From: Paracoccus isoporae
Lineage (GTDB): Bacteria > Pseudomonadota > Alphaproteobacteria > Rhodobacterales > Rhodobacteraceae
NCBI RefSeq assembly: GCF_900101865.1
Contig: NZ_FNAH01000006.1
Location: 1 to 64,000, forward strand
DNA length: 64,000 nt
Direction: 5' to 3'
Both the position numbers and the translations under genes were made by a program. Below are positions 17,725 through 28,018 of this stretch, in pieces. Within the stretch, counting starts at the first letter, position 1; every line of letters begins with the position of its first letter. The notes below the pieces were generated by a model. That model was not told the DNA's origin, made no database searches, and saw only the letters and a program-made list of their open reading frames with translations.

Positions 17725-17806
17725 ATACGCGGCCCCTCCTCCTCCCTGGGCCAGCGTTGATGCGGCGGCGCCCCTCCTCCTCCCTGGGCGCCGCCGCTTT
17801 TCTTTT
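17725..17806 (+). ncRNA. CcsR/cuckoo-type sRNA, unit 5 (terminal)
   Basis: Begins with ATAC. Hairpin 9: ACGCGGCCC (17727-17735) with GGGCCAGCGT (17748-17757), one bulge. Hairpin 10: GCGGCGGCGCCC (17762-17773) with GGGCGCCGCCGC (17786-17797), perfect, followed by TTTTCTTTT. CCTCCTCCC in both loops (17738-17746, 17776-17784). Confidence 0.85.
17762..17806 (+). terminator. Intrinsic terminator of the DUF1127-sRNA operon
   Basis: The tenth CCTCCTCCC hairpin has a perfect 12-bp GC stem and is followed directly by TTTTCTTTT, a textbook Rho-independent terminator. It is the only one in the array, so all units should share one primary transcript. rlmJ starts 26 bp later. Confidence 0.9.
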
Positions 17807-17831
17807 CGCGGGGCGCGTGGAAAAAGGGGGG

Positions 17832-18608
17832 ATGCTTTCCTATCAGCACATCTATCACGCCGGAAACGCGGCCGATTTCCACAAGCACGCGCTGCTGGCC
17901 TGGATGCTGGATTACCTGACCGCCAAGCCGAAACCGCTGAGCTATATCGAGACCCATGCCGGGCGCGGCCTGTATGATCTGGGCGCGGCCGAGGCGCGCA
18001 AGACGGCCGAGGCGGATGCCGGGATAAGGCGGGCCGAGGCGCAGGGATGGCTGGCGCCGGACCATCCGCTGGCACAGGCCCTGCAGGCGATACGGGCGCG
18101 ATACGGGGCAGAGGCCTATGCGGGATCGCCGCTGATTGCGCGGCATGTCCTGCGCGACGGCGACAGCATGCATCTGGCGGAGCTGCATCCGGCTGAGCAC
18201 GCGGCGCTGGCGGAGGTCGCGGGCCGGGCGACGCTGCACCGCCAGGACGGGTTTGCCATGGCCCGCGCGATGACGCCGCCCACCCCGCGGCGGGGGCTGA
18301 TGCTGGTCGATCCGAGCTATGAGGTGAAGGCGGATTACGCGGCGATTCCGGGGTTTCTGCGCGACATCGCGCGAAAATGGAATGTCGGGATCCTGGCGCT
18401 GTGGTACCCGATCCTGCGCGATGACAAGTTGCAGACAGAAATGATTAAGGCGCTGTGCGACAGCTTCCCCGAGGGGCTGCGCGCGGAGGTCGGATTCCCG
18501 CCCGCGAAGCCGGGTCACGGCATGGTCGGATCGGGGATGTTCGTGGTCAATCCGCCCTGGGGGCTGGCCGGAGAGGCCGACCGGATCGCGGCGCTGTTCC
18601 GGCGCTGA
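17832..18608 (+). CDS. rlmJ: 23S rRNA (adenine(2030)-N6)-methyltransferase
   Basis: A 258-residue SAM enzyme of the RlmJ (YhiR/ComJ) family. MLSYQHIYHAGNAADFHKH at the start matches E. coli RlmJ closely, followed by YIETHAGRGLYDL and the catalytic LVDPSYE motif (the DPPY variant), with a late GSGMFVVNPPWG block. It modifies A2030 of 23S rRNA. GGGGGG precedes the ATG at 17832. It follows the sRNA terminator at once, so its promoter must overlap the terminator region or it relies on read-through. Confidence 0.92.
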   Translation: MLSYQHIYHAGNAADFHKHALLAWMLDYLTAKPKPLSYIETHAGRGLYDLGAAEARKTAEADAGIRRAEAQGWLAPDHPLAQALQAIRARYGAEAYAGSPLIARHVLRDGDSMHLAELHPAEHAALAEVAGRATLHRQDGFAMARAMTPPTPRRGLMLVDPSYEVKADYAAIPGFLRDIARKWNVGILALWYPILRDDKLQTEMIKALCDSFPEGLRAEVGFPPAKPGHGMVGSGMFVVNPPWGLAGEADRIAALFRR

Positions 18609-18764
18609 GCGGCGCGAAACAGGGCCGCACAATGCGTGCACCGCGGGTGCACAGCCTGTACACCGCGCGTACACCGGACTCGCGGGATATTCCGCTGAAT
18701 TTGTCAGATTGCGTCGGCCTTGGGCGGTGCGGCCGGGCGTCTTGACCGCGCTGCGGCACAGCGG

Positions 18765-18799
18765 TTGACTGCCCATACATGATCACATATTCATATGTG
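18765..18799 (+). promoter_or_regulatory. Promoter and SmtB/ArsR-type operator of the metal-efflux operon
   Basis: TTGACT (18765-18770) is a good -35. About 17 bp downstream, over the expected -10, lies the palindrome CACATAT-TC-ATATGTG (18784-18799), the AT-rich, two-base-centred form bound by zinc-sensing SmtB-type repressors. The second gene of the operon encodes such a repressor, implying autoregulation. Confidence 0.68.
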
Positions 18800-18822
18800 C
18801 AAATCTGTATGGAGTAGCCCGC

Positions 18823-19884
18823 ATGTCCGATTCGCCCCGCCCGTCCGCCCCCGGCCCGGAAGGCCACGACCATCGGCCCGGTCACAGCCATGGCGACGGC
18901 CATGCCCATGACCATGCCGGGCACGACCACTCCCACGCGCCGACGGTGACGAACGAGAATGAGCGCAAGGTGCTGATCTCCTTCTTCCTGATCGCCAGCT
19001 TCATGGTGGTGGAGGTGATCGGGGGGCTGATTTCGGGCTCGCTGGCGCTTCTGGCCGATGCCGGACATATGCTGACCGATGCGGCGGCGCTGGCGCTGTC
19101 CTACATGGCGTTCCGGCTGGGCCGCCGCGCGGCGGATGAGAAGCGGACTTACGGCTATGCGCGGTTCGAGGTGGTGGCCGGGTTCCTGAACGCCGCCACG
19201 CTGTTCCTGATCGTGGCCTGGATCATGTTCGAGGCCTGGCGGCGCTTCAGCGATCCGCAGCCGGTGCTGGCCGGTTCGATGATGGCGGTCGCGGTGGCCG
19301 GGCTTCTGGTCAATATCCTGGCCTTCTGGATCCTGACCCGCGGCGATTCGGAGCATGTGAACATCAAGGGCGCGGCGCTGCATGTGATGGGCGATCTGCT
19401 GGGATCGGTCGGGGCGATCCTGGCGGCGATCATCATCATGGCGACGGGCTGGACGCCGATCGACCCGATCCTGTCGGTGGTGGTCTCGCTGCTGATCCTG
19501 CGCAGCGCCCGGTCGCTTCTGCGCAACGCGATGCATATCCTGCTGGAGGGCGCGCCGGACGACGCCACGCCGGCGAAGATCGAGGCGCATCTGATGGGCG
19601 CGGTGCCGGGGCTGGCGGCGGTGCATCACATCCATGTCTGGTCGATCACCTCGGGCCGGGTGCTGGCGACGATGCATGTCCGCCCCGAGGATCCGGCGCA
19701 GGCGCGCGCGGTCGTGGCGGCGGCGGAAGCGGCGCTGTTCGCGGAATTCTCGATCGAGCACGCGACGATTGCGATTGACTGGGGCGACGCGCCGGGCGGG
19801 TGCAGCCTGACGCAGGAGGAGGCGGGCCATCCCCATGACGACACGCCCGATGACGCCAGCCTCATCGCCGGGCGCGCCACATGA
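18823..19884 (+). CDS. Cation diffusion facilitator (zinc/cadmium/cobalt exporter)
   Basis: A 353-residue CDF transporter of the CzcD/ZitB group. Residues about 12-36 are very rich in histidine (GHDHRPGHSHGDGHAHDHAGHDHSH), a metal-collecting tail. Six helices follow, with the metal site motifs HMLTDAAALALS and a later D/H pair in HVMGDLLGSVGAI, then a cytoplasmic domain (VHHIHVWSITSG). It exports divalent metal from the cytoplasm against protons. GGAG precedes the ATG. It overlaps the ArsR gene by 4 bp, so exporter and sensor are made together. Confidence 0.92.
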   Translation: MSDSPRPSAPGPEGHDHRPGHSHGDGHAHDHAGHDHSHAPTVTNENERKVLISFFLIASFMVVEVIGGLISGSLALLADAGHMLTDAAALALSYMAFRLGRRAADEKRTYGYARFEVVAGFLNAATLFLIVAWIMFEAWRRFSDPQPVLAGSMMAVAVAGLLVNILAFWILTRGDSEHVNIKGAALHVMGDLLGSVGAILAAIIIMATGWTPIDPILSVVVSLLILRSARSLLRNAMHILLEGAPDDATPAKIEAHLMGAVPGLAAVHHIHVWSITSGRVLATMHVRPEDPAQARAVVAAAEAALFAEFSIEHATIAIDWGDAPGGCSLTQEEAGHPHDDTPDDASLIAGRAT

Positions 19885-20192
19885 GCGGGCCGGTGCCGTC
19901 GCAGCACGAGATCACCATCCTGGCCGAGACCTTCCGCCTGCTGGGCGATCCGACGCGGCTGCGCATCCTGTTCCACTGCCTCGACGCGCCGAAACCGGTG
20001 GGCGACATCGCCGAGAGCCTGGATCTGTCGCAGACGCTGGTGAGCCATCATCTGCGTCTGTTGCGCGGGGCGCGGCTGGTGCGGGCGGAGCGGCAGGCGC
20101 GGCAGGTGTTCTACCAGCTCTCCGACCGGCATGTGAGCGATATGCTCAAGGACATGGCCAGCCATATCAACGAGGATCCGGCGGAGGATTGA
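19881..20192 (+). CDS. ArsR/SmtB-family metal-sensing repressor
   Basis: A 103-residue winged-helix repressor. The recognition helix is LSQTLVSHHLRLL (49-61). The last helix carries D82, H84, H95 and E98, spaced exactly like the alpha-5 zinc site of SmtB (Asp-x-His, ten residues, His-x-x-Glu). This predicts a zinc (or cobalt) sensor that releases the operator at 18784 when metal is bound. One Cys (C33) is present, so an arsenic-type Cys site is unlikely. Confidence 0.9.
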   Translation: MSGPVPSQHEITILAETFRLLGDPTRLRILFHCLDAPKPVGDIAESLDLSQTLVSHHLRLLRGARLVRAERQARQVFYQLSDRHVSDMLKDMASHINEDPAED

Positions 20193-20263
20193 GGCGGGGG
20201 CGCGGACGGCCGTGACGGTGCAAGCTGCGGAGCGCTGCACCCCCGTGGTTGCCTTGCGCTGAG

Positions 20264-20540
20264 AGAGGGCCAGCGGCCGACCGCGGGGGGGGCCGCTGCC
20301 GGCTGCTGTGGTCAGCGCCTTTATCGGGCATCACCGCTGAACGGCCGGTCGGCGCGGACCGGCGAAGAAGCGGCCGCCCTTGGGGACGGTCGGCCGCTGG
20401 CCCGGCGGGGCTGCGCCCCTTGTTCCGGGCCGGGGGTCATGGCGGGCGGCAATGGGGGAGAAGCGAGAAAGCTGCCGGGTCTTGTCTGATCGCCATCTGG
20501 TCCGGGATGAACTGCGGCATAGTGCCATTGAGCGATCACA
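20264..20540. repeat. GC-rich palindromic tandem repeat, copy 1
   Basis: Opens with AGAGGGCCAGCGG. A 17-bp perfect inverted repeat (20267-20283 against 20387-20403) frames a core that itself holds further GC palindromes. A GGGGCTGCGCCCC hairpin follows, then a less conserved tail ending GAGCGATCAC. It lies between convergent arsR and acnA. Confidence 0.75.
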
Positions 20541-20815
20541 GAGGGCCAGCGGACGACCGCGGGGGGGCCGCCGCCGGCTGCTGTGGTCAGCGCCTTTATC
20601 GGGCATCACCGCTGAACGGCCGGTCGGCGCGGACCGGCGAAGAAGCGGCCGCCCTGTGGGGCGGTCGGCCGCTGGCCCGGCGGGGCTTGCGCCCCTTGTT
20701 CCGGGCCGGGGGTCATGGCGGGAGGCGGTGGAAGGCGGCGGAGAAGGTGCCGGGCAGGGTCTGATCACCAATCAATTCGGGATGATTCTAGGTTGGGTTA
20801 CTTCTAAGCGATCAC
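20541..20815. repeat. GC-rich palindromic tandem repeat, copy 2
   Basis: Nearly identical to copy 1 over the first 180 bp, then diverging in the tail before the same AGCGATCAC end. Inverted repeat at 20544-20560 against 20662-20678 with one mismatch. The conserved core with variable tail suggests selection or gene conversion acting on the core. Confidence 0.75.
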
Positions 20816-20987
20816 AGAGGGCCAGCGGACGACCGCGGGGGGCCGCCGCCGGCGGGTGAGCTGATCCCTTTATCTCGCATCCCCGCTGAACGACCGTTCG
20901 GCGCGGACCGGCGCCGAAGCGGCCGCCCTGGGGGGCGGTCGGCCGCTGGCCCGGCGGGGCTGCGCCCCTTGTTCCGGGCCGGGTCTG
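20816..20987. repeat. GC-rich palindromic tandem repeat, copy 3 (shorter)
   Basis: Same opening, same framing inverted repeat (20819-20835 against 20936-20952) and same GGGGCTGCGCCCC hairpin, but the internal segment around 20855-20885 has diverged and the tail is missing. Confidence 0.7.
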
Positions 20988-21026
20988 TGGGTGATGCGTC
21001 CGTCTTAAACGGCCGGATCTGCGGTT

Positions 21027-21071
21027 GGCCGGGCGGGGCTTGCGCCCCTCGTTTACGGGCCGGGTCTGCGG
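21027..21071. repeat. Fragment of the same repeat
   Basis: GGCCGGGCGGGGCTTGCGCC, then a CCTCGTTTACGGGCC segment, matches the distal hairpin block of the preceding copies with small changes. No framing repeat remains. Confidence 0.55.
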
Positions 21072-21100
21072 CAGCAATGCATGGGGCGAAACCCGGCACG

Positions 21101-21132
21101 AAAAAACCCCCGGCATGGCGGCCGGGGGTTTT
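21101..21132 (-). terminator. Intrinsic terminator of acnA (works both ways)
   Basis: A-run, CCCCCGGC (21107-21114), loop ATGGCG, GCCGGGGG (21121-21128), TTTT. On the minus strand the stem is followed by six T residues, a strong acnA terminator 33 bp past its stop. Confidence 0.9.
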
Positions 21133-21164
21133 GCATGTCAGCCGGTGAGAACCGGATCGGCCGA

Positions 21165-23933
<2,769 letters not shown>

Positions 23934-24037
23934 GGGGGCCTCCCTGTCAATTGGATGGGTACGGCGGGTCGGTTCGGGATTGAAATGCCCCATTCAGGGG
24001 CACGATTCAAGAGGCCGGCGCGCGTTGTGTATGCGAT

Positions 24038-24066
24038 TGTATACCAATCACGCGCTTGTTGCGCAA
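24038..24066 (-). promoter_or_regulatory. Candidate acnA promoter
   Basis: On the minus strand TTGCGC (24066-24061), 17 bp, TATACA (24043-24038). This AT-richer pocket is the only reasonable sigma-70-like site in the 190-bp gap, giving a leader of about 100 nt. Confidence 0.4.
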
Positions 24067-24165
24067 CTGCAACTTGCCCGCTCCCGGCGCGGCGTCACAT
24101 AGCGTTGATTTGGGATTTCGCGCGCGATGCCCTATCCCCCAGAGACCCTGGCGGGAAAGGACATG

Positions 24166-25254
24166 ATGCGAAGAGGGCGTGAGATTGCGGCGATGATCCG
24201 GGCGTTGGCGCCGGGATGGGTGCTGATGCTGACGCTGGCGCTGATCCTGCCGCTGCCGCTGCTGGCGCAGGACGGGGCGGGGCTGACCGGTGCGGGCGGC
24301 TGGCAGGGCAAAGATACGCCGGGCGAGGCCGCGCGCGGTTATGACGACATCATGGACGATGTGAACGCGGTGATCGACGCGATGCGCGACGCCGCCCCGG
24401 AGCGCGGATCCGCCGAGGCGGGACCGGGCGAGCGTGCGGGCGGCGCGCGGGCGGGCGATGGAGGTTCCGGGCGGATGGCCGCGTCGCCGCGGGCGGAAGC
24501 CTCCGGTGCGCCTGCCCTCGGGACGCCGCGCGGGCTTGCGCCCGAGGATATCACGCCCAACGCGCCACAGCCGCAGGGACCGGCCCAGCATTCGCCGGTG
24601 GTGGTCGAACTGTTCACCGCGCAGGGCTGCGCCGCCTGCCCGCCGGCCGACGATCTGCTGGCCGATCTGGCCCGCGGCGGTGACGTGCTGGCGCTGAGCT
24701 GGAACGTCGATTACTGGGATTACCTGGGCTGGCCCGATCCCTTCGCGCGCCCCGCCTTCAGCAAGCGGCAGAAGGGCTATAACGTCGCCGCAGGCTCGCG
24801 GATGCTGTTCACGCCGCAGATCATCGTGGGCGGGCAGCGCGCGATCAACCTGCCGCGCCCCGCCGATCTGATGGAAGCCGTCAAGGCCGAGCGGGCCGAG
24901 CCGGACCATGTCGCCATCGACACGCGCAGCACGGGGCCGCGCCGCGAGATCGCGCTGACCCCGCTGGGGAAGCTGCCCCGCTCCATTGCGGTGCGGCTGG
25001 TGCGATACCTCCCTTACCGCGAGGTCGAGGTGGGCGCGGGCGAGAATGCCGGGCGCGTGCTGGGGATGCGCAACATCGTCGCGGCCAGCGAGGTCCTGGC
25101 GATGTGGGACGGGCGCGCGGTGATGCGGATGACGGTGACGCTGGGGGCGGGCAAGGCTGCGGATCTGCCCGAGGACACGCGCCACGCGATCCTCGTCCAG
25201 CATCAGCAGGGCGACCTGCCCGGAGAGATCTTCGCGGCGATTCCGCTGGACTGA
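24166..25254 (+). CDS. DUF1223 exported thioredoxin-fold protein
   Basis: A protein of about 362 residues. After a basic start and hydrophobic segment (WVLMLTLALILPLPLLAQ) comes a low-complexity region, then the DUF1223 domain opening VVELFTAQGCAACPPADDLL, which has a Cys-x-x-Cys in a thioredoxin-like fold. The domain continues with SWNVDYWDYLGWPDPFA and TPQIIVGGQ. Likely periplasmic; no reaction is established. GGAAAGG lies 5 bp before the ATG at 24166; upstream ATGs at 24127 and 24163 are possible but less well placed. Confidence 0.82.
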   Translation: MRRGREIAAMIRALAPGWVLMLTLALILPLPLLAQDGAGLTGAGGWQGKDTPGEAARGYDDIMDDVNAVIDAMRDAAPERGSAEAGPGERAGGARAGDGGSGRMAASPRAEASGAPALGTPRGLAPEDITPNAPQPQGPAQHSPVVVELFTAQGCAACPPADDLLADLARGGDVLALSWNVDYWDYLGWPDPFARPAFSKRQKGYNVAAGSRMLFTPQIIVGGQRAINLPRPADLMEAVKAERAEPDHVAIDTRSTGPRREIALTPLGKLPRSIAVRLVRYLPYREVEVGAGENAGRVLGMRNIVAASEVLAMWDGRAVMRMTVTLGAGKAADLPEDTRHAILVQHQQGDLPGEIFAAIPLD

Positions 25255-25359
25255 TCCGGCCCCGCGTCGCGTGGCGGGCGGGTCAGCCGGGTTCCCATCC
25301 GCATGGCCCCGCGATGTTCAGCACTGGACCTTGCCGCCGATCGGTCGCATGACGGCAGC

Positions 25360-26262
25360 ATGGTCGAATGGATCAACCAGATCTCGGGCACGCCGGAGGG
25401 CGCGCGGATCGCCTCGCTTCTGGCGCTGTCCGCCGCACTGCTGCACGCGATTTTCGGGGCGTTGCAGAAGGGGCGGCACGACCCGTGGGTCAGCCGGGCG
25501 GCGATCGACATCTGGGTGATGATCCTGGCGCTGCCGGTGGCGCTGTTCGTGGTGCCGTGGCCCCAGCCGCATATGTGGCCGATCTTTGCGGGCGTGATGG
25601 CGATCCATATCGGCTACAAGCTGGCGCAGGCGATGAGCTATCAGCGCGGCGCCTATACGGTGGTTTATCCGGTGGTGCGCGGCACCGGCCCGCTGGTCAC
25701 GGTGATCGCCGCGGGGATCGTGTTCGGTGAACGCTACAACCTGACCCAATGGGCCGGGGTGGCTACGCTGGTGGCGGGGATATTGGGGCTCGCCGTCTAT
25801 AATTACCGCAAGCTGGAGGTGGGGCGCGAGACGCTGATCCCGGCCTTGGGCTGGGCGCTGATCACCGGGGTCTTCGTCGCCGCCTATACCACCTATGACG
25901 CCTGGGGCATCCGGCAGGCGGCGGATCCGTTCACCTTCCTGGCGTGGTTCTTCCTGCTGGACGGGATCTTCATGCCGATCTGGTCGCGCCGCAGGCTGGC
26001 CGCCCTGCCCCGCGCCGACTGGGCGGCGCTGTCGCTGCGCGGGTTCATCGGCGCCTTCGTGGCCTTTGCCAGCTTCGGATCGATCATGATGGCGACGCGG
26101 ATCGACGAGGTGGGCCGGGCGGCGGTGCTGCGCGAGACCTCGACCGTGTTCGCGGCCCTTGTCGGCTGGCTCGTGCTGGGCGAAAAGGTGGGGCCGCGCC
26201 GGGCCGCGCTTATGGCGCTGATCGCCGCCGGTGCGGTCATCATGGAATTCGGCGCGCGATGA
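25360..26262 (+). CDS. EamA/DMT-family transporter
   Basis: A membrane protein of about 300 residues with ten hydrophobic segments in two similar halves, typical of drug/metabolite transporters. GERYNLTQWAGVATLVAGILGLAVY and GEKVGPRRAALMALIAAGAVIM are the paired EamA end-of-domain signatures. Substrate unknown. MVEWINQISGT at 25360 is preferred; the frame opens at 25303 but that extra stretch is polar. It lies 22 bp before yciB and may be co-transcribed. Confidence 0.85.
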   Translation: MVEWINQISGTPEGARIASLLALSAALLHAIFGALQKGRHDPWVSRAAIDIWVMILALPVALFVVPWPQPHMWPIFAGVMAIHIGYKLAQAMSYQRGAYTVVYPVVRGTGPLVTVIAAGIVFGERYNLTQWAGVATLVAGILGLAVYNYRKLEVGRETLIPALGWALITGVFVAAYTTYDAWGIRQAADPFTFLAWFFLLDGIFMPIWSRRRLAALPRADWAALSLRGFIGAFVAFASFGSIMMATRIDEVGRAAVLRETSTVFAALVGWLVLGEKVGPRRAALMALIAAGAVIMEFGAR

Positions 26263-26284
26263 CGCCAGCAAGCGAGGCAAGGCA

Positions 26285-26896
26285 ATGAGCGACACTGACA
26301 ACCGCAAGATCAGCCCCGGCCTGAAGATCGCGCTGGAATACGGGCCGCTGATCGTGTTCTTCGCCGTGTTCATGCTGGCCCGCGACCGGGTGGTGACGCT
26401 GGGCGGCGAGGACTATGGCGGCTTCGTGCTGGCGACGATGGTGTTCGTGCCGGTGCTGGCCGCCTCGATCCTGGCGCTGTGGCGGCTGACCGGCAGGCTG
26501 TCGGCCATGCAGGTGATGACGCTGGTGCTGGTGGTGGTGTTCGGCGGGCTGACCGTGTGGCTGAACGACGAGCGCTTCTTCAAGATGAAGCCGACGATCA
26601 TCTATGCGATCTTCGCCGGGCTGCTGGGGCTGGGTCTGGCGCTGCGCAGGAACTGGCTGGAGCTGGTGCTTGGCGAGGCGCTGCCGATGCAGCATGAGGG
26701 CTGGGTCAGGCTGACGCGGCGGCTGGTCCTGCTGTTCGCGGCGATGGCGGTGGCCAATGAGTTCGTCTGGCGGACCATGTCTGACACCGCCTGGGTCAAT
26801 TTCAAGACATTCGGCCTGCCGCTGATCATGTTCGCCTTCTTCATGGCGAATGCGCGGCTGTTCAACCGCTATGCGCTGGACAATGACGAGGGCTGA
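26285..26896 (+). CDS. yciB: Septation protein A / inner membrane protein YciB
   Basis: A 203-residue protein with five predicted helices, matching IspA/YciB (LEYGPLIVFFAVFM at the start and NEFVWRTMSDTAWVNFKTFGLPL in the C-part are characteristic). In E. coli and Shigella loss of YciB affects envelope integrity and septation; the molecular activity is not defined. The start follows AGGCA. Its last 28 bp overlap the 3' end of the convergent hydrolase gene. Confidence 0.9.
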   Translation: MSDTDNRKISPGLKIALEYGPLIVFFAVFMLARDRVVTLGGEDYGGFVLATMVFVPVLAASILALWRLTGRLSAMQVMTLVLVVVFGGLTVWLNDERFFKMKPTIIYAIFAGLLGLGLALRRNWLELVLGEALPMQHEGWVRLTRRLVLLFAAMAVANEFVWRTMSDTAWVNFKTFGLPLIMFAFFMANARLFNRYALDNDEG

Positions 26897-27774
26897 CGCC
26901 GGATCGGCATCTCCAGCAGGCGCGACCAGCGGGGCGCCTGGCGCGCGGGCAGATGGCTGCGCAGCATGGGCAGCGGCAGCGCCCAGGGCTGGCCCAGCGC
27001 CACGCGGTAGAACTCGAACAGGCCGTCGCGCAGATAGGGCGACCAGTGGCAGGCGCGGGCGATGTCCTGGCCGATGGGAAAGCCGAGACGGGTCAGGCTG
27101 GCGCGCACATCCGGCGCGTCGATCTGAAGATCCAGCCAGTTGCCGCGCGGCTGGGCAAGCCCCAGCCCAAGCGCCCGGTGGCGGCCCGCGCCGACCAGCA
27201 TTTCCAGCCCGAGATCGAAGAGGTCATTCTCGCGCGAGGTGACGTTGATGATCTCGGCCCGCCGCCCGGCGGGGCTGTCGATGGCGGCCTGAGCCTGCGG
27301 GCGCAGCTCTGCCGCGGCCATCAGCACCAGCCGCCCGACACTGCCCGGCCGCGCCCGCGCCAGCGCCTGCATGGCCACCCGCGCCCCCAGCGAATGCGCG
27401 ATGAGATGGACCGGGCGCTGCGCCGCCTGCGACAGAAGATCGAGGCTGCGCGCCAGATCCGCCCCGGAGGCCGCGGCGCGGCGATAGGCGGCGCGCAGGC
27501 TGCCGCGGGCGGGCCAGCCGAAGGGCAGGCCCAGACCTTCGGCCCCGTGCTCGGCAAAGCCCAGCGCGCGCGGCCAGGACCGCATCCGCCGCGCCCCCGG
27601 CGCCACCGGGCCGAGCCCGAGGATATGGCGATGCGGATCATGTTCGGGGCGCGAGGGGCAGAAGCGGTAGCCGTGGATCATCACGATGACCGGCGCGCCC
27701 TCCGGCAGCGCCGCGGCCCGGCGCAAGAGATGCGGGGGAAGCGTCTGTCCGGCATTGATCGGGATGATCGCCAT
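26869..27774 (-). CDS. Alpha/beta hydrolase
   Basis: A 301-residue protein with the alpha/beta-hydrolase core: VIVMIHGYRFCPS (oxyanion-hole region) and the nucleophile elbow AHSLGARVAM. The C-terminal half has no recognisable specialised domain and ends in a basic tail. No signal peptide, so probably cytoplasmic. Substrate unknown; esterase or lipase activity is the family default. It is transcribed divergently from metZ and convergently into yciB. Confidence 0.82.
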   Translation of the reverse strand: MAIIPINAGQTLPPHLLRRAAALPEGAPVIVMIHGYRFCPSRPEHDPHRHILGLGPVAPGARRMRSWPRALGFAEHGAEGLGLPFGWPARGSLRAAYRRAAASGADLARSLDLLSQAAQRPVHLIAHSLGARVAMQALARARPGSVGRLVLMAAAELRPQAQAAIDSPAGRRAEIINVTSRENDLFDLGLEMLVGAGRHRALGLGLAQPRGNWLDLQIDAPDVRASLTRLGFPIGQDIARACHWSPYLRDGLFEFYRVALGQPWALPLPMLRSHLPARQAPRWSRLLEMPIRRQPSSLSSA

Positions 27775-27834
27775 GGCTCGATGTCACGCAGCATTTCCGT
27801 CCCCTGCCGGATAGGCGCGTTGCGCGACAGCGGC

Positions 27835-27861
27835 GTGACCGGGTTGTGACGGGTTGGTGAC
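27835..27861. repeat. Three phased GTGAC repeats between the hydrolase and metZ
   Basis: GTGAC occurs at 27835, 27846 and 27857, each followed by GGGTT-like sequence in the first two, with a regular 11-bp period. This helical phasing in a divergent promoter region could be a regulator site. Confidence 0.45.
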
Positions 27862-28018
27862 AAACCACCATATCTTGTGGCGCATCGCGGCGATGCCCCG
27901 TGCTGTGGCACAAGCGCAACAGCCCTGCGGCGCCCTCCGCCGCCGGGGCCCTCGGCCGCGATCCTTGCCAATCCGCCATGGGCGGCGTATCGCAGATGCG
28001 CAACGCAAGAGGCCCGAG

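Noticed and set aside
17404..17806. Regular short repeats resembling a CRISPR array
   Set aside because: The constant part (CCTCCTCCC) is only 9 bases and lies in hairpin loops, the flanking arms are self-complementary, and no cas genes are near. It fits an sRNA hairpin array.
17518..17977. Coding frames across the sRNA array
   Set aside because: They translate CCTCCTCCC as repetitive Pro/Ser and have no ribosome sites; the hairpin structure explains the sequence.
20249..20859. Open frames through the tandem repeats (171 and 159 codons on plus, 146 on minus)
   Set aside because: They follow the repeat boundaries on both strands, have no ribosome sites, and owe their length to high GC with few stops.
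27846..28018. SAM riboswitch before metZ
   Set aside because: I searched for the SAM-II core (GTGGTGATTTG, GCTTGCAGCCAC, AAACA) and did not find it.
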